This document shows, in pieces, positions 25,001 to 36,049 of a stretch of 64,000 nt of DNA (position 1 is its first letter; each line of letters starts with the position of its first letter). The DNA comes from Siphonodentalium dalli (taxonomy: Eukaryota > Mollusca > Scaphopoda > Gadilida > Siphonodentaliidae): contig CP136067.1 of assembly GCA_032622095.1 (NCBI GenBank), forward strand, positions 83,170,705 to 83,234,704, written 5' to 3'. The position numbers and the translations under genes are program-made. The notes below the pieces were generated by a model that was not told where the DNA came from, did not search any database, and saw only the letters and a program-made list of their open reading frames with translations.

Positions 25001-25062
25001 TTTTGTCCCACAATATATATTTCTAGTGACGGAAATGTCTGTTGAGTGGTGCCTTTTAACTT
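22043..25062. other. Long AT-rich non-coding stretch
   Basis: No gene, RNA or element with clear ends was recognised. The frame at 22,438-22,779 (minus) has no family features. A single copy of the sequence that forms the hairpin at 25,063-25,202 is present at about 23,070-23,180. Confidence 0.5.
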
Positions 25063-25202
25063 CTTAACCAAAGCAGAATTATGGGTAACTTTTCAGGATT
25101 TAGTCGGAAATATGGCTTGTTGCCATTCATCGGAAAGCTCTCCCGAGAGCCATATTTCCGACTAAATCATGAAAAGTTACCCATAATTCTGCTTTGGTTA
25201 AG
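25063..25202. repeat. Near-perfect hairpin, 55-bp arms
   Basis: The arms at 25,063-25,117 and 25,148-25,202 are reverse complements with one mismatch and a 30-base loop. The same sequence in single copy lies near 23,070-23,180 (ttaaccaaagcag onward, including gttgccattcatc, which is in the loop here). The hairpin is therefore an inverted duplication of a dispersed repeat. Confidence 0.85.
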
Positions 25203-25759
25203 AGGTCGATTACTGAGGGCATTACTGTATGTCTATTATTCATTTGGAGGGAATTCAGGATTCACCAACAGATAGAAAATATCCTAAGGGAACTACTTGT
25301 CACTTAGTATTTAGTAAAGAACCTTTGACAAGCTAAGCTGTAGATATAAACTACATCAGTTATAACAAAAAAATGTTTCAAATGTCCGCTCTCAGAATTC
25401 TAATGTACATGTATGTACAGTTGTACCTGTCAATATTCTAGTGGTGCAATCCTCAAACCATGCTGACACCCATCGGTCTCAATCATTCTTTCATTCCTTC
25501 TATTCATATTCTGTGCTTGGACTGGGCTACAAGTGCATGAACAACTCATCTGAAATATAAGAAAAGTTGATTTAATTTTTGGTTTAACATGAAACGGCAT
25601 ACATTTTTAAATACTTTTCTGTCAGAAAAGAATATCTATAACATCATTGGAATATTGAATAAAGAATGGGCATCATATAAGATGACATATGATATGGTGT
25701 GAAATGTGCTGCAATTGGTTTGGAAGAAAAATTCATTTTGTCCATTTTGAGTTTTTGAC

Positions 25760-26790
25760 CATCAGCCATGATTTTGGCCGAATAACCAAAAAATGACTCG
25801 ATCTCATCCATGACAAATTTCACAATGATCTGACAAAAGATGCGACCTGTAACCCTGGCCAAAGGATTTAGTCATGCAAAGAGTAAAATCCAAGATGGCT
25901 GCCAGCGGCCATGATTTTTGGCCGAACGACCCCACTAATGTAGCCGAATGACCCCAAAATTACTCATTCCCCATCTCCATGTCAATATTAACATCCGTGA
26001 CAAATTTCATGATGATCCAACCAAAGGTACGACCTGTAGGCTGTGCCAGAGAATTTAGTCATGCAAACAGTAAAATCTAAGATGGCTGCCAGTAGCCATT
26101 TTTTTGGCCGAATGACCCCAAAGTTAATCGTTCGCATCTACATGTCATTGTTAACATCCGTGACAAATTTCATGATAATCAGAAGAACAGTACGACCTGT
26201 AGCCCGTGCTAATGGATTGAATATTGAAATCCAAGATGGTCGCTGGCGGCCATGTTTTTTTTCTTCAGAATGACCCCAAAATGAACGGTTCTGGTCTAAA
26301 TGTTGATATCAACAGCTATGTCAAATTTCATAATGATCCGACCACAAGTAGCACCTGTAGCCTGTATTGTTGACGAATCACACACACACATACGCACACA
26401 CAGACGACAAAGCCATGGCAATAGCTCAAACTTTACAAAGTAAAGTTCAGCTAATAAAACAAATGGTTGGGTTAGTCTTAACTAACATATATGTGAGCCA
26501 GAGAGGCCCATTTCACATTTATTCTTTATAGTTTTAGCTATTGCCATGGCTTGGTATCGTCGTCTGTTTGTGTGTGACTCGTCAACAATTTCCTCTAGCA
26601 CGGGCTACAGGTCGTACCTTTGGTCATTATAAAATTGGATCATTATAAAATTTGTCATAGCTGTTGGCATTGACATGTAGATGGGAACGAGTCATTTTGG
26701 GGTCATTCGGCAAAAAACATGGCCACCAGCAGCCATCTTGGATTTTACTCTTTGCATGACTAAATCCTTTGGCACGGGCTACAGGTCGTA
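25760..26790. repeat. Direct and inverted repeats of a 170-bp unit
   Basis: Degenerate units (tggccgaatgaccccaaa, then gacaaatttcatgatgatc, then acgacctgtagcc, then ccaagatggctgcca) run forward four times from about 25,760 to 26,375. They are followed by an AC-rich tract and ccatggcaatagctcaaac. From 26,527 the same sequence returns inverted (agctattgccatggctt to the end). The whole can fold back. It is a common-looking dispersed repeat and no protein is encoded. Confidence 0.7.
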
Positions 26791-27028
26791 ACCCTTTTAT
26801 GACTGGAGCCATGCTGGTTCAGCATTAATGATCCTGTGCCAGTGCATTCTATTATATATGGAGCCTCGAATATATAAGAGAATGCACTGGCTTACAAGGT
26901 CAAGGTAAATATTGTTAAGCCAATGAATTCTCTTAAATATAAGAGAATGCATTAATTCTCTTAAATATAAGAGAATGCATTGGAACAGGGTTTTCACAAA
27001 ATTTCAAGATGCAGTCATGAAAGGGTTA
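26789..27028. mobile_element. TTAA-type inverted-repeat element (family B), copy 1
   Basis: The left end aacccttttatgactgga and the right end agtcatgaaagggttaa are inverted counterparts. Inside, ccagtgcattct and agaatgcactgg with tatataagag blocks form internal hairpins. Copy 2 is at 48,456-48,641. Termini starting CCCTTT next to TTAA are the type seen in piggyBac-like elements. The left TTAA has decayed to gtaa. Confidence 0.6.
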
Positions 27029-28596
27029 ACCCGAAGAAATTCACCTTGATAGTTGAAGTTTTGGACATCTTACTTCTACAAAGATATTAAACTTAAAATA
27101 TCATGACAAACCTATGTCTCATATACCGGTACTCGATAATTTCCTAACAGGTCACTGAACAGGTATTGGGGGGGGGATAAAAGGACCTGAGTATCCAATT
27201 ACCACCTAGTAGCTACATATGAGAAAAAATAAACTTATGATTTTATTGCTTATTATTGCTTTATATAGTCATGAAATGGTGAGAAATTAACTTTATTGAG
27301 TTGATTGTGTTGGTGTTTGGATGGATGGGTGCTACCCAAGTATGAGCAGGCTGATTATAATCACCCCCCCCCCCCCCACTCACGCAGAAGCTACATCAGG
27401 GAAATTTCCAGGGCTGTTTTGATAGCTGTTACAGGTATGGGTGCCCAAACTTGAGAAGCCCAAATGACCCCAAATTCCCAGTGGACAGTATTGAATCAAC
27501 CTGAATTTTCAAGGCAATTCAACAATAAGCGCTGTATTAAAAAATCTGCAGTTGCAATACGGCCTTCATTTGCATGTTGAATTTTTAAATCAGAAATATT
27601 ATGTCCTATTTATAATATATGCATCTGTATCTGTGTTGGTTCGGTGTAGAAGCCGTATTTTAAAGTTATATTGGGATACCGGTACATATCCTCTGCTGGA
27701 AACAGGTGTCCCCAAATTATCTCTGGATTCTTCCCTGAGCTACATATGAGAATGTTTGGACTATATAAAGCAAAATAAGTGATAATCAGGACTTGGTATC
27801 TCCCCCAACTTAATAAACTTTTTCTCGGATGAAGTATGGTATATAAAGCAAAATAAGCGATAGATGATGTTTTGATCATATGCAGCTACTAGATGGGCGG
27901 CGGAGAAGATTCTCAGTCCTGGGTATCTCCCCCGAGTCCACCCCCTCACAAACCCAGACTCAACCAAATTTTTCTCAGATATAGTTAATTTCTTGCCATA
28001 TCATCACTATATAAAGCAAAATATGTGATTGTGAGGGTAAAATAAGTGGAAAAATATTATGTGGGTGGGAGATACCAATGTTGGTAGAGGAAAATTGTTC
28101 CACTTGTAGTCCACAATTTCCTAACAGGTACACAGGATATATACCCATCCCTGTTAACTGCATATGTTCAGCAGTTCTTATGATATTGGTTGGGGTAATG
28201 CATATTTTGGGAGGAGATATAACAAAACAAAAGACACCCATATGTAAGGCCAAGTGATAATCTGACAGATTTGATTTGCTCTTAAAGTGCCTTAAGCGGA
28301 ATTAATTTATTTGCTCTTTTAAAAGTAAAATTCATCTATTTGAGCTTGAGCATAAATCAGATTGTCTAGAAATAAAAAAAGAGTGAATTAGACTCTGAGA
28401 AAGGAATTACAAATAGGTGGACTAGTATATATTATTAAATACATGTATGATAGTCTCATGTCTTATTTACACTTAAGCGCAAATGATGTGCGCTTAATTG
28501 AGCTCAAATAAATGTTTTTTTTTACATAGAGCATAATTAAATGATTGGGTCTATGAACACCTTTCATGTATGGTACATATTCCAGATACAGATAAT
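27029..28596. other. Non-coding stretch with loose repeats
   Basis: tataaagcaaaataagtgat-like strings recur near 27,765, 27,842 and 28,010 with gtatctcccccnnnttaa-type sequence between them, a decayed tandem repeat. Long G and C runs occur near 27,170 and 27,363. Decayed units of the cttaag palindrome lie at about 28,275-28,350 and 28,465-28,500. No gene. Confidence 0.5.
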
Positions 28597-29114
28597 TTAA
28601 AGGTACGGTTGGCCTTGGTGGTGGGTATCCTGTGAAAATATTTCCACCCTTCGAAAACCGCCACAAAAATAAAGAACATCAAAATGTAGACAGACTTTGT
28701 CCATATACAAATAAGAAATATCGCGTAAACAGTATGTTATTGTCAAATGTTTGACCATTGTTATGTAAACAAAAGCATAAAAAGTAACTTTTCTGGTGTT
28801 TGTTTATATTATGATGGTAAACATAAAGAGCGTTCTTTGTTGGTGAATTCCTGATATGGAACTAATAAAGAGCGTTTATGCCATTTGTGTGTGTGATTAG
28901 CCAGTTCAATAGTTGCATTAATATTGTGCTGTCTTCTGTAACACAATCAGGCTCTTGCTTAGGTAAAATATTGTAGGTCTTTATGATAACATGCTGTTTA
29001 CGTGATGGTCATGGTATATATGAACGAAACTGTATGCGTTTTAATGTTTTTCTGTTTACGGTGATTAGAACAAATATCAATATTTTTGACAACTAAGGCC
29101 TCACATGCCTTTAA
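28597..29114. mobile_element. TTAA-flanked inverted-repeat element (family C), copy at 28.6 kb
   Basis: TTAA at 28,597-28,600 and 29,111-29,114 flank a 510-bp element starting AGGTACGGTTGGCC and ending GGCCTCACATGCCT. Subterminal arms are long and inverted (gtaaacagtatgttattgtc against gataacatgctgtttacgtg). Related copies lie at 7,538, 44,191 and 61,578. No transposase ORF. Confidence 0.75.
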
Positions 29115-30628
29115 TAGCACTTTAAATGTGCAAATGATTTACGCTGTTTAAATAATTTGCACTTAAGTGCAAATGAACAGGTCATGGTGAACCAACGATC
29201 GACCTTTATTAGACTAATCGCTATAGAATAGACCGATTGGTCATTCATCATATGCAGGCATTGGGGATAAGTCGAGTCACTCTGAACTGTTCTATAGTGG
29301 TAATTATATTACATCCAATACTTAAAAAGAGATAATTCTAATTTCTGTTGAAAGACACGGAATAATTATTTACTGAATATATTCAATATAAAGATAGACT
29401 GATCAGTTTTATACAGATCAACCAGTGGTTCACCGAGACCTGCAGATGATAATTGTTGAGCTTCGGTACATTCAATGCGATTATTAATAAACATGCAGGT
29501 CTGGGTGAACCACCAATAGATCTTTATTTAGACTAATCGATCTAATATAGACTGGTCTTACACCACCTAGATGCATCTGAGATAAGGGGAGTCACACTAA
29601 ACTGTTCCATGATATCGTTCAACTTGGTAACTACTTAAAAACATTTGGATTTCTTTTGAGAGAATGAGAATATAAATAAACGTTTAAAAATCTTCAAACA
29701 AACACCATTTAAATATTCAAGAATTGGAGTGAGCACCTCTCGGCTACTGACAGTACTGACTCGGCATGTCAGTGAAGCCATGTTTTATTGGATTTCAATC
29801 AATTGGTGTTCACCCAGACCTGATATTTAAATGTGAATTTGGGCTCCCTTTCCCATACAATTTAGTAAGACACAAACTTACGCAACCTAGCTTCCAAGTC
29901 TGCATGGGGTTGACATCAGCCGATATACTGCAACGTATTCATCGATCAGTTCATGCCAATAATGGAAACTAGTTTGTGACTCGTCTTCCATTCCAGATCA
30001 TTCCAAATTCAACCTGCTGGCTGCTGTCAACTGTCTAGGATTACTTGAGTACCGGTACGATTAAACGGACACTGACCGTGGAATGTCGCATTTCCATATC
30101 ACATAAGCGTTGCGAGTATAATTTCTGCAATATATGCTGTCTTTGTGGTGCGAATTTCTCACAACAAACGTCGTTAACTTGCGAAGTAAGAATGCGGAAG
30201 TTACAATTTTTGGGTTTTCCCAACCCGGAGGTAAACAAATCAGACAGTGCTTAAAGTCACGCAGTCGGAGGACATCGCGTGGCGAGGGGACTGAACTCTG
30301 TTTTGCAACTTGCGATCGACGTACCACCGGTCATCTGAGTACTATCCCTTTAATAGCGATTCAAATATTCATATAATATTTGGTGTGTTATAAAGACAAA
30401 TGCATATCCAACATAAGAAAATATAAAGCATGAAAACAAACAGTAACTATCCAACTATATTACTTTAAAAATATTCAGTTATAACCGATTTGCTTCAAGT
30501 TAAAGAAGTAACTCCTACGGACGTACATGATTACCACCGATCACGTTTTGAAGTGATATACTTGCTGTAAGCATACTCAGACAGCCAGGGACGACAGAAT
30601 GACCCCTTTGGCCAAAAAAAAAGAAGAA
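29115..30628. other. Non-coding stretch with an eroded direct repeat
   Basis: The segments at about 29,180-29,310 and 29,500-29,635 are diverged direct copies (gtgaaccaacgatcgaccttta against gtgaaccaccaatagatcttta, ending gtcactctgaactgttc against gtcacactaaactgttc). Between them, tggttcaccgagacctgca and tgcaggtctgggtgaacca form a hairpin, and gttcacccagacctg recurs near 29,807. A CpG-richer patch at 30,040-30,330 has open frames but no recognisable product. Confidence 0.5.
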
Positions 30629-32303
30629 TCTGTGACCATATCGACATGCTCGTTGTATACGTATACGTTGACTCTTGCATACGACTTATCTTTCTGATCA
30701 CTATAAATTCTATAATACAAACGAACAATAGAGAACTTGACGCCTCTACGGATAAGGTAGCGTTCAATAGTGCGTCGATCTAGATCATTACTGATGTTCC
30801 CTAAGTAAAATCGTTCTGTTTTTATGGGTTCTGCATTCCGTCGGCGATGTTGATTGCTTTGGTGTTCAAATTCATCATTTTTATGTTGACCATTGACGTC
30901 TCCTGTGAATGTGCTGTCTGTAGCATTATCTCCGTTATAAGGGAGAGGGAGGGAGATTTGGATCTTGGTACAGTGTGGGTTGGGGTATACAAATTTGGAG
31001 AGTCATGCATAGTTTTGTTTGAAGAAATATTTTGGTTGAAGAATAGTTCGTTACATTTTTGTTCAAAACCTCCCATGAAATCTTTAACTGCTTCTTGGAA
31101 TAACTTACTTTCCCATACTTCATTTCTTGCGTCGGGCTGTTTTGCTTTGTTTTGAGAGAGAGAGAGAGAGAGAGAGAGATTCCTCAACACAATCGAGAAC
31201 GTCACCAACATCTCGTTTCACAAGAACTAATTCAGATCGAAGTTTAGTTACACCACTATATTTGTCATCCTGAATCCTCTCTACCGTATCACGAATATCA
31301 TTGGAGGCGATCTGAGTCACATCTACTTCCCCTTCGAGAGCATTCACACGAGCGCTGAGGTTGCTGATTTTCCCGTTAATGAGAGGGATATCTTCTGAGA
31401 TAAGTTTGTCGAGTGCTGTATTTTTCGAGCGAAGAACTGACATTTCTTTCTTTAGTTCAATGAGACTAGATGACATCATTTTAACCAACGCGCCATGAGA
31501 GCATGACATGTCATTTGTGCTTGAACCAGTTACTTGTGAGGCTGTGCTTGTCCGAATATTACGTTGACCACTTATCATGTCATTTAGTAAACATTGGTCC
31601 TCATCCACTGAGAATAAAAAGAGATCATATATGCCCCTAACTAATTTATGGCTTAGAAAATTTGCAGATTCGTTTCTCGGCTTGGTCCTGTTTTTCAGCA
31701 CGGCAGAAGAATCTATTAGGAACGCCGGTGTTGCTTTTATTGCTGCAAATACAACTGACCGCATCAGTTTTAACCTACTGACATCATCGCACACTTTAAG
31801 AGTTATGAACAGAAATGATTCTTTTGTGACACAGTGAATATAGTTTGATATCCATCCCACAAATGCTGAGCAGTCACTTTTTGCGTTTTCCGGCGTTTTT
31901 ATAAAGACGTCTAGTGAATTTACTGCCAAAAGAAGATCATCCTCTGGTGACTTAAACGATAATGGAACTTCAGAGGTTTTAGTATTAGGCTTCGAAGGCT
32001 GGCTAACTCAATGTGGTTGCTTATATGTCTCAATCGCGTTACTACGATGTCCGCTCCGAGACCTAACAGTTTAATCGTTGAATCCGGCTTGCTAAAGATC
32101 ATTACAAGTAAATTTTACACTGTTGTTAGTGATATTTCTAGCATGCGTTGAAATTTTAGCATCCACGAACATTTTGGGAATGTATGTTTTCAGAGTGTTC
32201 ACACCTATAGTTTGCCTTCCCAAGTTCAGCGATTTTAGCGGCTTCGAAAGCGTTTCTCTGTTATCGTGCTGCTTTATCAATTTCCTTTCGTCCAGCCCAC
32301 CTT
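30629..32303 (-). pseudogene. Decayed ORF1 of a LINE related to family 2
   Basis: Three minus-strand frames are colinear with the intact ORF1 at 36,042-37,922. The first, 31,120-31,929, has HKLVRGIYDLFLF against TRLARDIYNLVQF and a coiled coil (ISNLSARVNALEGEVDVTQI, then VERIQDDKYSGVTKLRSEL against VTRMNDDKCTGVVSLKNRL). The second, 30,822 to about 31,150, has WESKLFQEAVKDFMGGFEQK. The third, 30,629-30,840, carries the C-terminal RRM-like part (ERFYLGNISNDLDRRTIERY and then SYARVNVYVYNEH). The N-terminal part is probably within 31,930-32,303 in shifted frames. A (GA)13 tract sits exactly at one frame change. The ORF2 of this copy is not found to the left. Confidence 0.75.
31154..31179. repeat. 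(GA)13 microsatellite inside the decayed ORF1
   Basis: A pure GA run on the plus strand. On the coding strand it reads as Ser-Leu repeats in one frame and it coincides with the change of frame at the end of the ORF1 coiled coil. Confidence 0.95.
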
Positions 32304-32574
32304 GAAAATTATTTGAATTAAATCAGGTATATTGGGCCCGGAATCCAAATAATATACACGGTAAAAGAACACCCCATATATTTTATTGTATACCTCCTTG
32401 TAGGAGAAGAATATATACATACATGGAAATATATATTATACAGCAAATGGAGATAATTAAGAAAACAGAACCGTTGCGTGGCTGATCGTATGCGTCATAT
32501 CTTGAAGAGACCCGTCCATGTGAATGCGATTTTGTTTTATGCGCAAAAAATAATTTATTTACACAAAGTAATTG
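32304..32574 (-). other. Probable 3' UTR of the family 2 LINE
   Basis: This lies between the ORF2 stop and the ORF1 remnant of another element. AATAAA occurs on the minus strand at 32,554-32,559, about 16 bases after the stop, and at 32,382-32,387. No poly(A) tail or terminal repeat is obvious, so the exact 3' end is uncertain. Confidence 0.5.
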
Positions 32575-35500
32575 TTACTGGATCAGATGACACATCCCAT
32601 AAATGAAGTTAGCCATGTCGAGAATTATAGTTTCTATGTTGTTGTCAAGTTCGGCGGGTGAGTTAATTGGCTCACCACCCAGAAGCAGGGCTAACAGAGA
32701 CATATCATCTCTAGAATCTATGTACTGAAAGGTCGAGAGACCAACCTCATCAAGAATGTGTTCCCAAAACGAATTCCGAAGGGCAAGTGAATTGGCTGCT
32801 GTACAGTAACGAAGGGCGTGTAATATGTCATTCTGTATCCCGTTACCACAAGCGCGACACGTGCGATCATTAGAAAATGTAGTTCTGTTGAGCAGTAGAG
32901 CGAGATTTTTCAGAGCTTGAGACGCGCCAGGGTGCCTTTTCAGCAATGTCCAAATACTCCAAAATGACAGTGGATCATTGTGCACAATGCGAAACAAATC
33001 AAGTGATGTATCTCGGTCCACTGTAGTTTTCCATTGTATAACATAGTGTGACTGTACTGTTGATTTGCAGAGGTGCTTCCATGCTGATTTAGAAGGAAAT
33101 TCGCCAGTCGCAACGAAAGTATCCAGATGCGCGTGCAGATTGTATTGCCGAAGTAACTGTGTAATGTCGGACACAAACCCTGTTGTCGCACGTCCGAAGA
33201 GGCTCAGCAAGAAGAATTTATATAAGAAAATTCGCAGTGGTTCCTGGTGCCCATCGGGAAGGTAAATTAGATCAGCGAGGAATGAAAGTTTCTTTATGTG
33301 TATTTCGTTTTCGAGTGGCATAAGACCTAACAGGCTCATTGAAATAACAGTAGGAGTCCGAGTTGGGAGAGATTGTATATGCTTAACACACGAGCGATAA
33401 GCTTTCTCCATGCAGTAAACATTGGAATCTGTAGAGGTTGTCAGAATTTCACACCCATAGAGACATTTCGGCAGAACAATAGTTTTTAAAAGAGAGGTCA
33501 TCGTGGGCGGAGTGCATTGTTTCGTGATATTTCTACCAGCAATTGCGAAGAATGTTTTTCTAAGCTTATCGGAAATATCAGAGGCCCTGGTATTACTGTT
33601 CTTGAACTTGCACTGTCTTATCCCTAAATGCACACAGTCTGTCGTCTCAGGGAGCGTTTGGTCTCCGATAGACCAAGTTCTGTTGCTGCGCTCGTGTTGA
33701 CGCCCCGACTCGTTGAATACAACAACAAAACTTTTTGTGTTCGAGAACATAAATCGCCAATTCCGAGCATATGAATTGCATATATCGATGAGATTATCTA
33801 GACCAGCTTTTGATGTAGAAATCAAGGCGATATCGTCAGCAGTTGTTGGAGCAGTGCAGTTAACATGACCGACTAACAATCCTTCGTTCGTTGAACTGAG
33901 ACGCGCTAGCAACTCGTTGATAAATACAAGGTAGAAAAAAGGGGAAGTCACTGCCCCTTGTCTTGTTCCTTGCAGAATATCCACTGGTTTTGATAATGTG
34001 CCATTATACATCACTCGACTCGTGCAGTTATAGTGCATGTTGGAGACAATGCGTAGAATTTTGCCTTTAAAGCCGAGTTCATTGAGTTTCACCAAGAGGC
34101 CTTGATGCCAGACTCGGTCAAAAGCTTTCTGACTATCAAGAAAGCACACATATGCACGAGAGTTCCATGTCAGCGGCGTAGCTTATTGACTCCTGCAGAA
34201 TAAATGATGTCATCACACAGCTAACGTTTTTCTGAAATCCGTGTTGAAGTGCGTTAGGGAAATCATCAAGACACTTATCACCTAGAAATCTGTTTAGGAG
34301 GATGCTCTCGAATGTTTTGTATATCACCGGCAAAAGTGTTATAGCTCTGTAGCTATCCGGGATATGCTTGGGCTTCGGTGAACCTTTATATAAGGGAACG
34401 ATTATTCCAATTTTTAGTGCTGGTGGTATCCACTCTAACGCCAAGATACCATTGAAAAGACGAAGGAGCAATGTCGAGAGCAGTTCACTTCCATGAACTA
34501 GATGTTCGTTAACCACATGATCGATGCCACCAGACTTTTTCCGTTTGAGACCATGCAGCACCGAGTTTAACTCTTCGGAACCGATCTTCCCACAGAGCAT
34601 GACACAGTTGTAGTCTGCGTGTGAATTGTCAAGTAAAGATGCAAGTCGCATGTGTATGGACTGTTCGAAATAAAGGTCATGGTGCTCGTCTGGTTTGTAG
34701 AGAGACTCGAAATACGACCTCCATGCTGAAAGAATGTCAGTTTGGTCACGGAGAAATACATCATTGAAGTTCATCATATTTGTAAGACCATTTGCTTGTG
34801 ACGACGCAGAGTCTGCACTCAATGATTTCCAGAAACGCACTTGGTGGTGAGTTGCATAAAACTCAAGATCTTCGCGCGCTTTCTGCTCACTTGCGCGTGA
34901 AGTGGAACGTATGCATTGTCTGAATCGTCGTTTCGCGTCCTTGTATAGGACATACGAAGGCGCATCGCATGTGCTTGGTCTATTATCTTCGATCCATCTA
35001 GATCGCAGTCGTTTTACGTCTCTGTGTAGATCTCTTAACTTGTCATTCCAAAATGGTTTTGCTGACATGTGTTTAGATTTCCTTGGCGTTGAAGCGAAGG
35101 AAGCATACATTATCGCATCAACGATTTCGGAATACAACAATTCAAGATCAGATTTTGTCCGAATTAGAATAAGAACAACATCAGACAGATAGTTGTCGAG
35201 TGAAGACTGGTATGCACGTAGATCCATTTTGTCCCAGTTGAAGGAAATTCTGGTAAAAGGAGATAATATGTTCGATCTATCAATCGGCAAAGCAATACGA
35301 CACGTCACAGGCAGGTGGTTTGAAGTATTGAGGTCGTTGTCGTCGATGATAGAACAGTCAGATACAAGATCTTCAACAACATGTGGCACAACAATGTGGT
35401 CAATTCGGGAGGGTGATGCAACTGTTGAGAAGGGATAGAATGAGCAGCTAGGACCTCTGCATCCAGAAGAACATGTCACAGAATATGTTTCAGTACGGAC

Positions 35501-36049
35501 GAAGAAACTGTTCAGATGTAGCATTCTAGGGCCGTGCCCAGAAGGAACGTGGTATTCAGGAGGGCGATTGACGTGAGTGTTGAAGTCCCCAATAATAACA
35601 ACAGGCCCACGAACGGAAAATTGTTCCATATAGTTTTCCACAGAAATCAGACATTCTTCGAAATAATCATCACTATGGTTCGTGCTCGGAAGATAAACTT
35701 GCATAATACTAATAACATTGCCAGAATCAAGTTTAACCTGTACACCCACAATACGATCACTTGTAGTTTCAAGAGCCATGCACTGTTTTTCAAGTTTTCT
35801 ATTGACCAGTAACGCAACTCCATCACGCACAAATGATCCGCCAGAATTAGTTGTAATAATCCTACCAGGTTTTCCGAAAGATATATATTCTCTGTCTATA
35901 CTTTGCAAATATGACAGCTGTTCATCTCTGAGCCAGTGTTCCGATATACCTATAATATCATACTGGTGAGTTTTAAGTAGCGACTGGAGGTAAAGTACAG
36001 TGGATTTCACGCCGGTCGCATTCCATGTTAATATATTGAGTTCACCCAT
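32575..36049 (-). pseudogene. Family 2 LINE ORF2 (endonuclease-reverse transcriptase), full length with one frameshift
   Basis: The ATG at 36,049 gives MGELNILTWNATG. Endonuclease signatures follow: ISEHWL (Glu 37), MQVYLPS, GDFN at 154-157, RIDHIVV, SNHLPV at 243-248. After a Lys/Arg-rich linker (PFWNDKLRDLH, FRQCIRST) the RT begins near residue 500: KIGIIVPLYKG, YRAITLLPVIYKTFE, HGFQKNVSC. A one-base shift at about 34,160 separates this from the rest (32,575-34,149), which carries the catalytic CFLDSQKAFDRVW, GTRQGAVTSPFFYLVF and TADDIALIS with both aspartates. The thumb follows, then a tail with C-x2-C-x9-H-x4-C (CRAC, LHAL, YC). Total length is about 1,157 codons, normal for the family. 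ORF2 would nick DNA and copy the element RNA. Only the frameshift is visibly wrong; a sequencing error is possible. Confidence 0.92.

Noticed and set aside
25081-25275. 64-codon frame
   Set aside because: It lies across a hairpin, which makes long open frames by symmetry.
30041-30376. Overlapping frames on both strands with a few Cys residues
   Set aside because: The cysteines do not fit a zinc-finger spacing and both strands are open, which suggests base composition and not coding.
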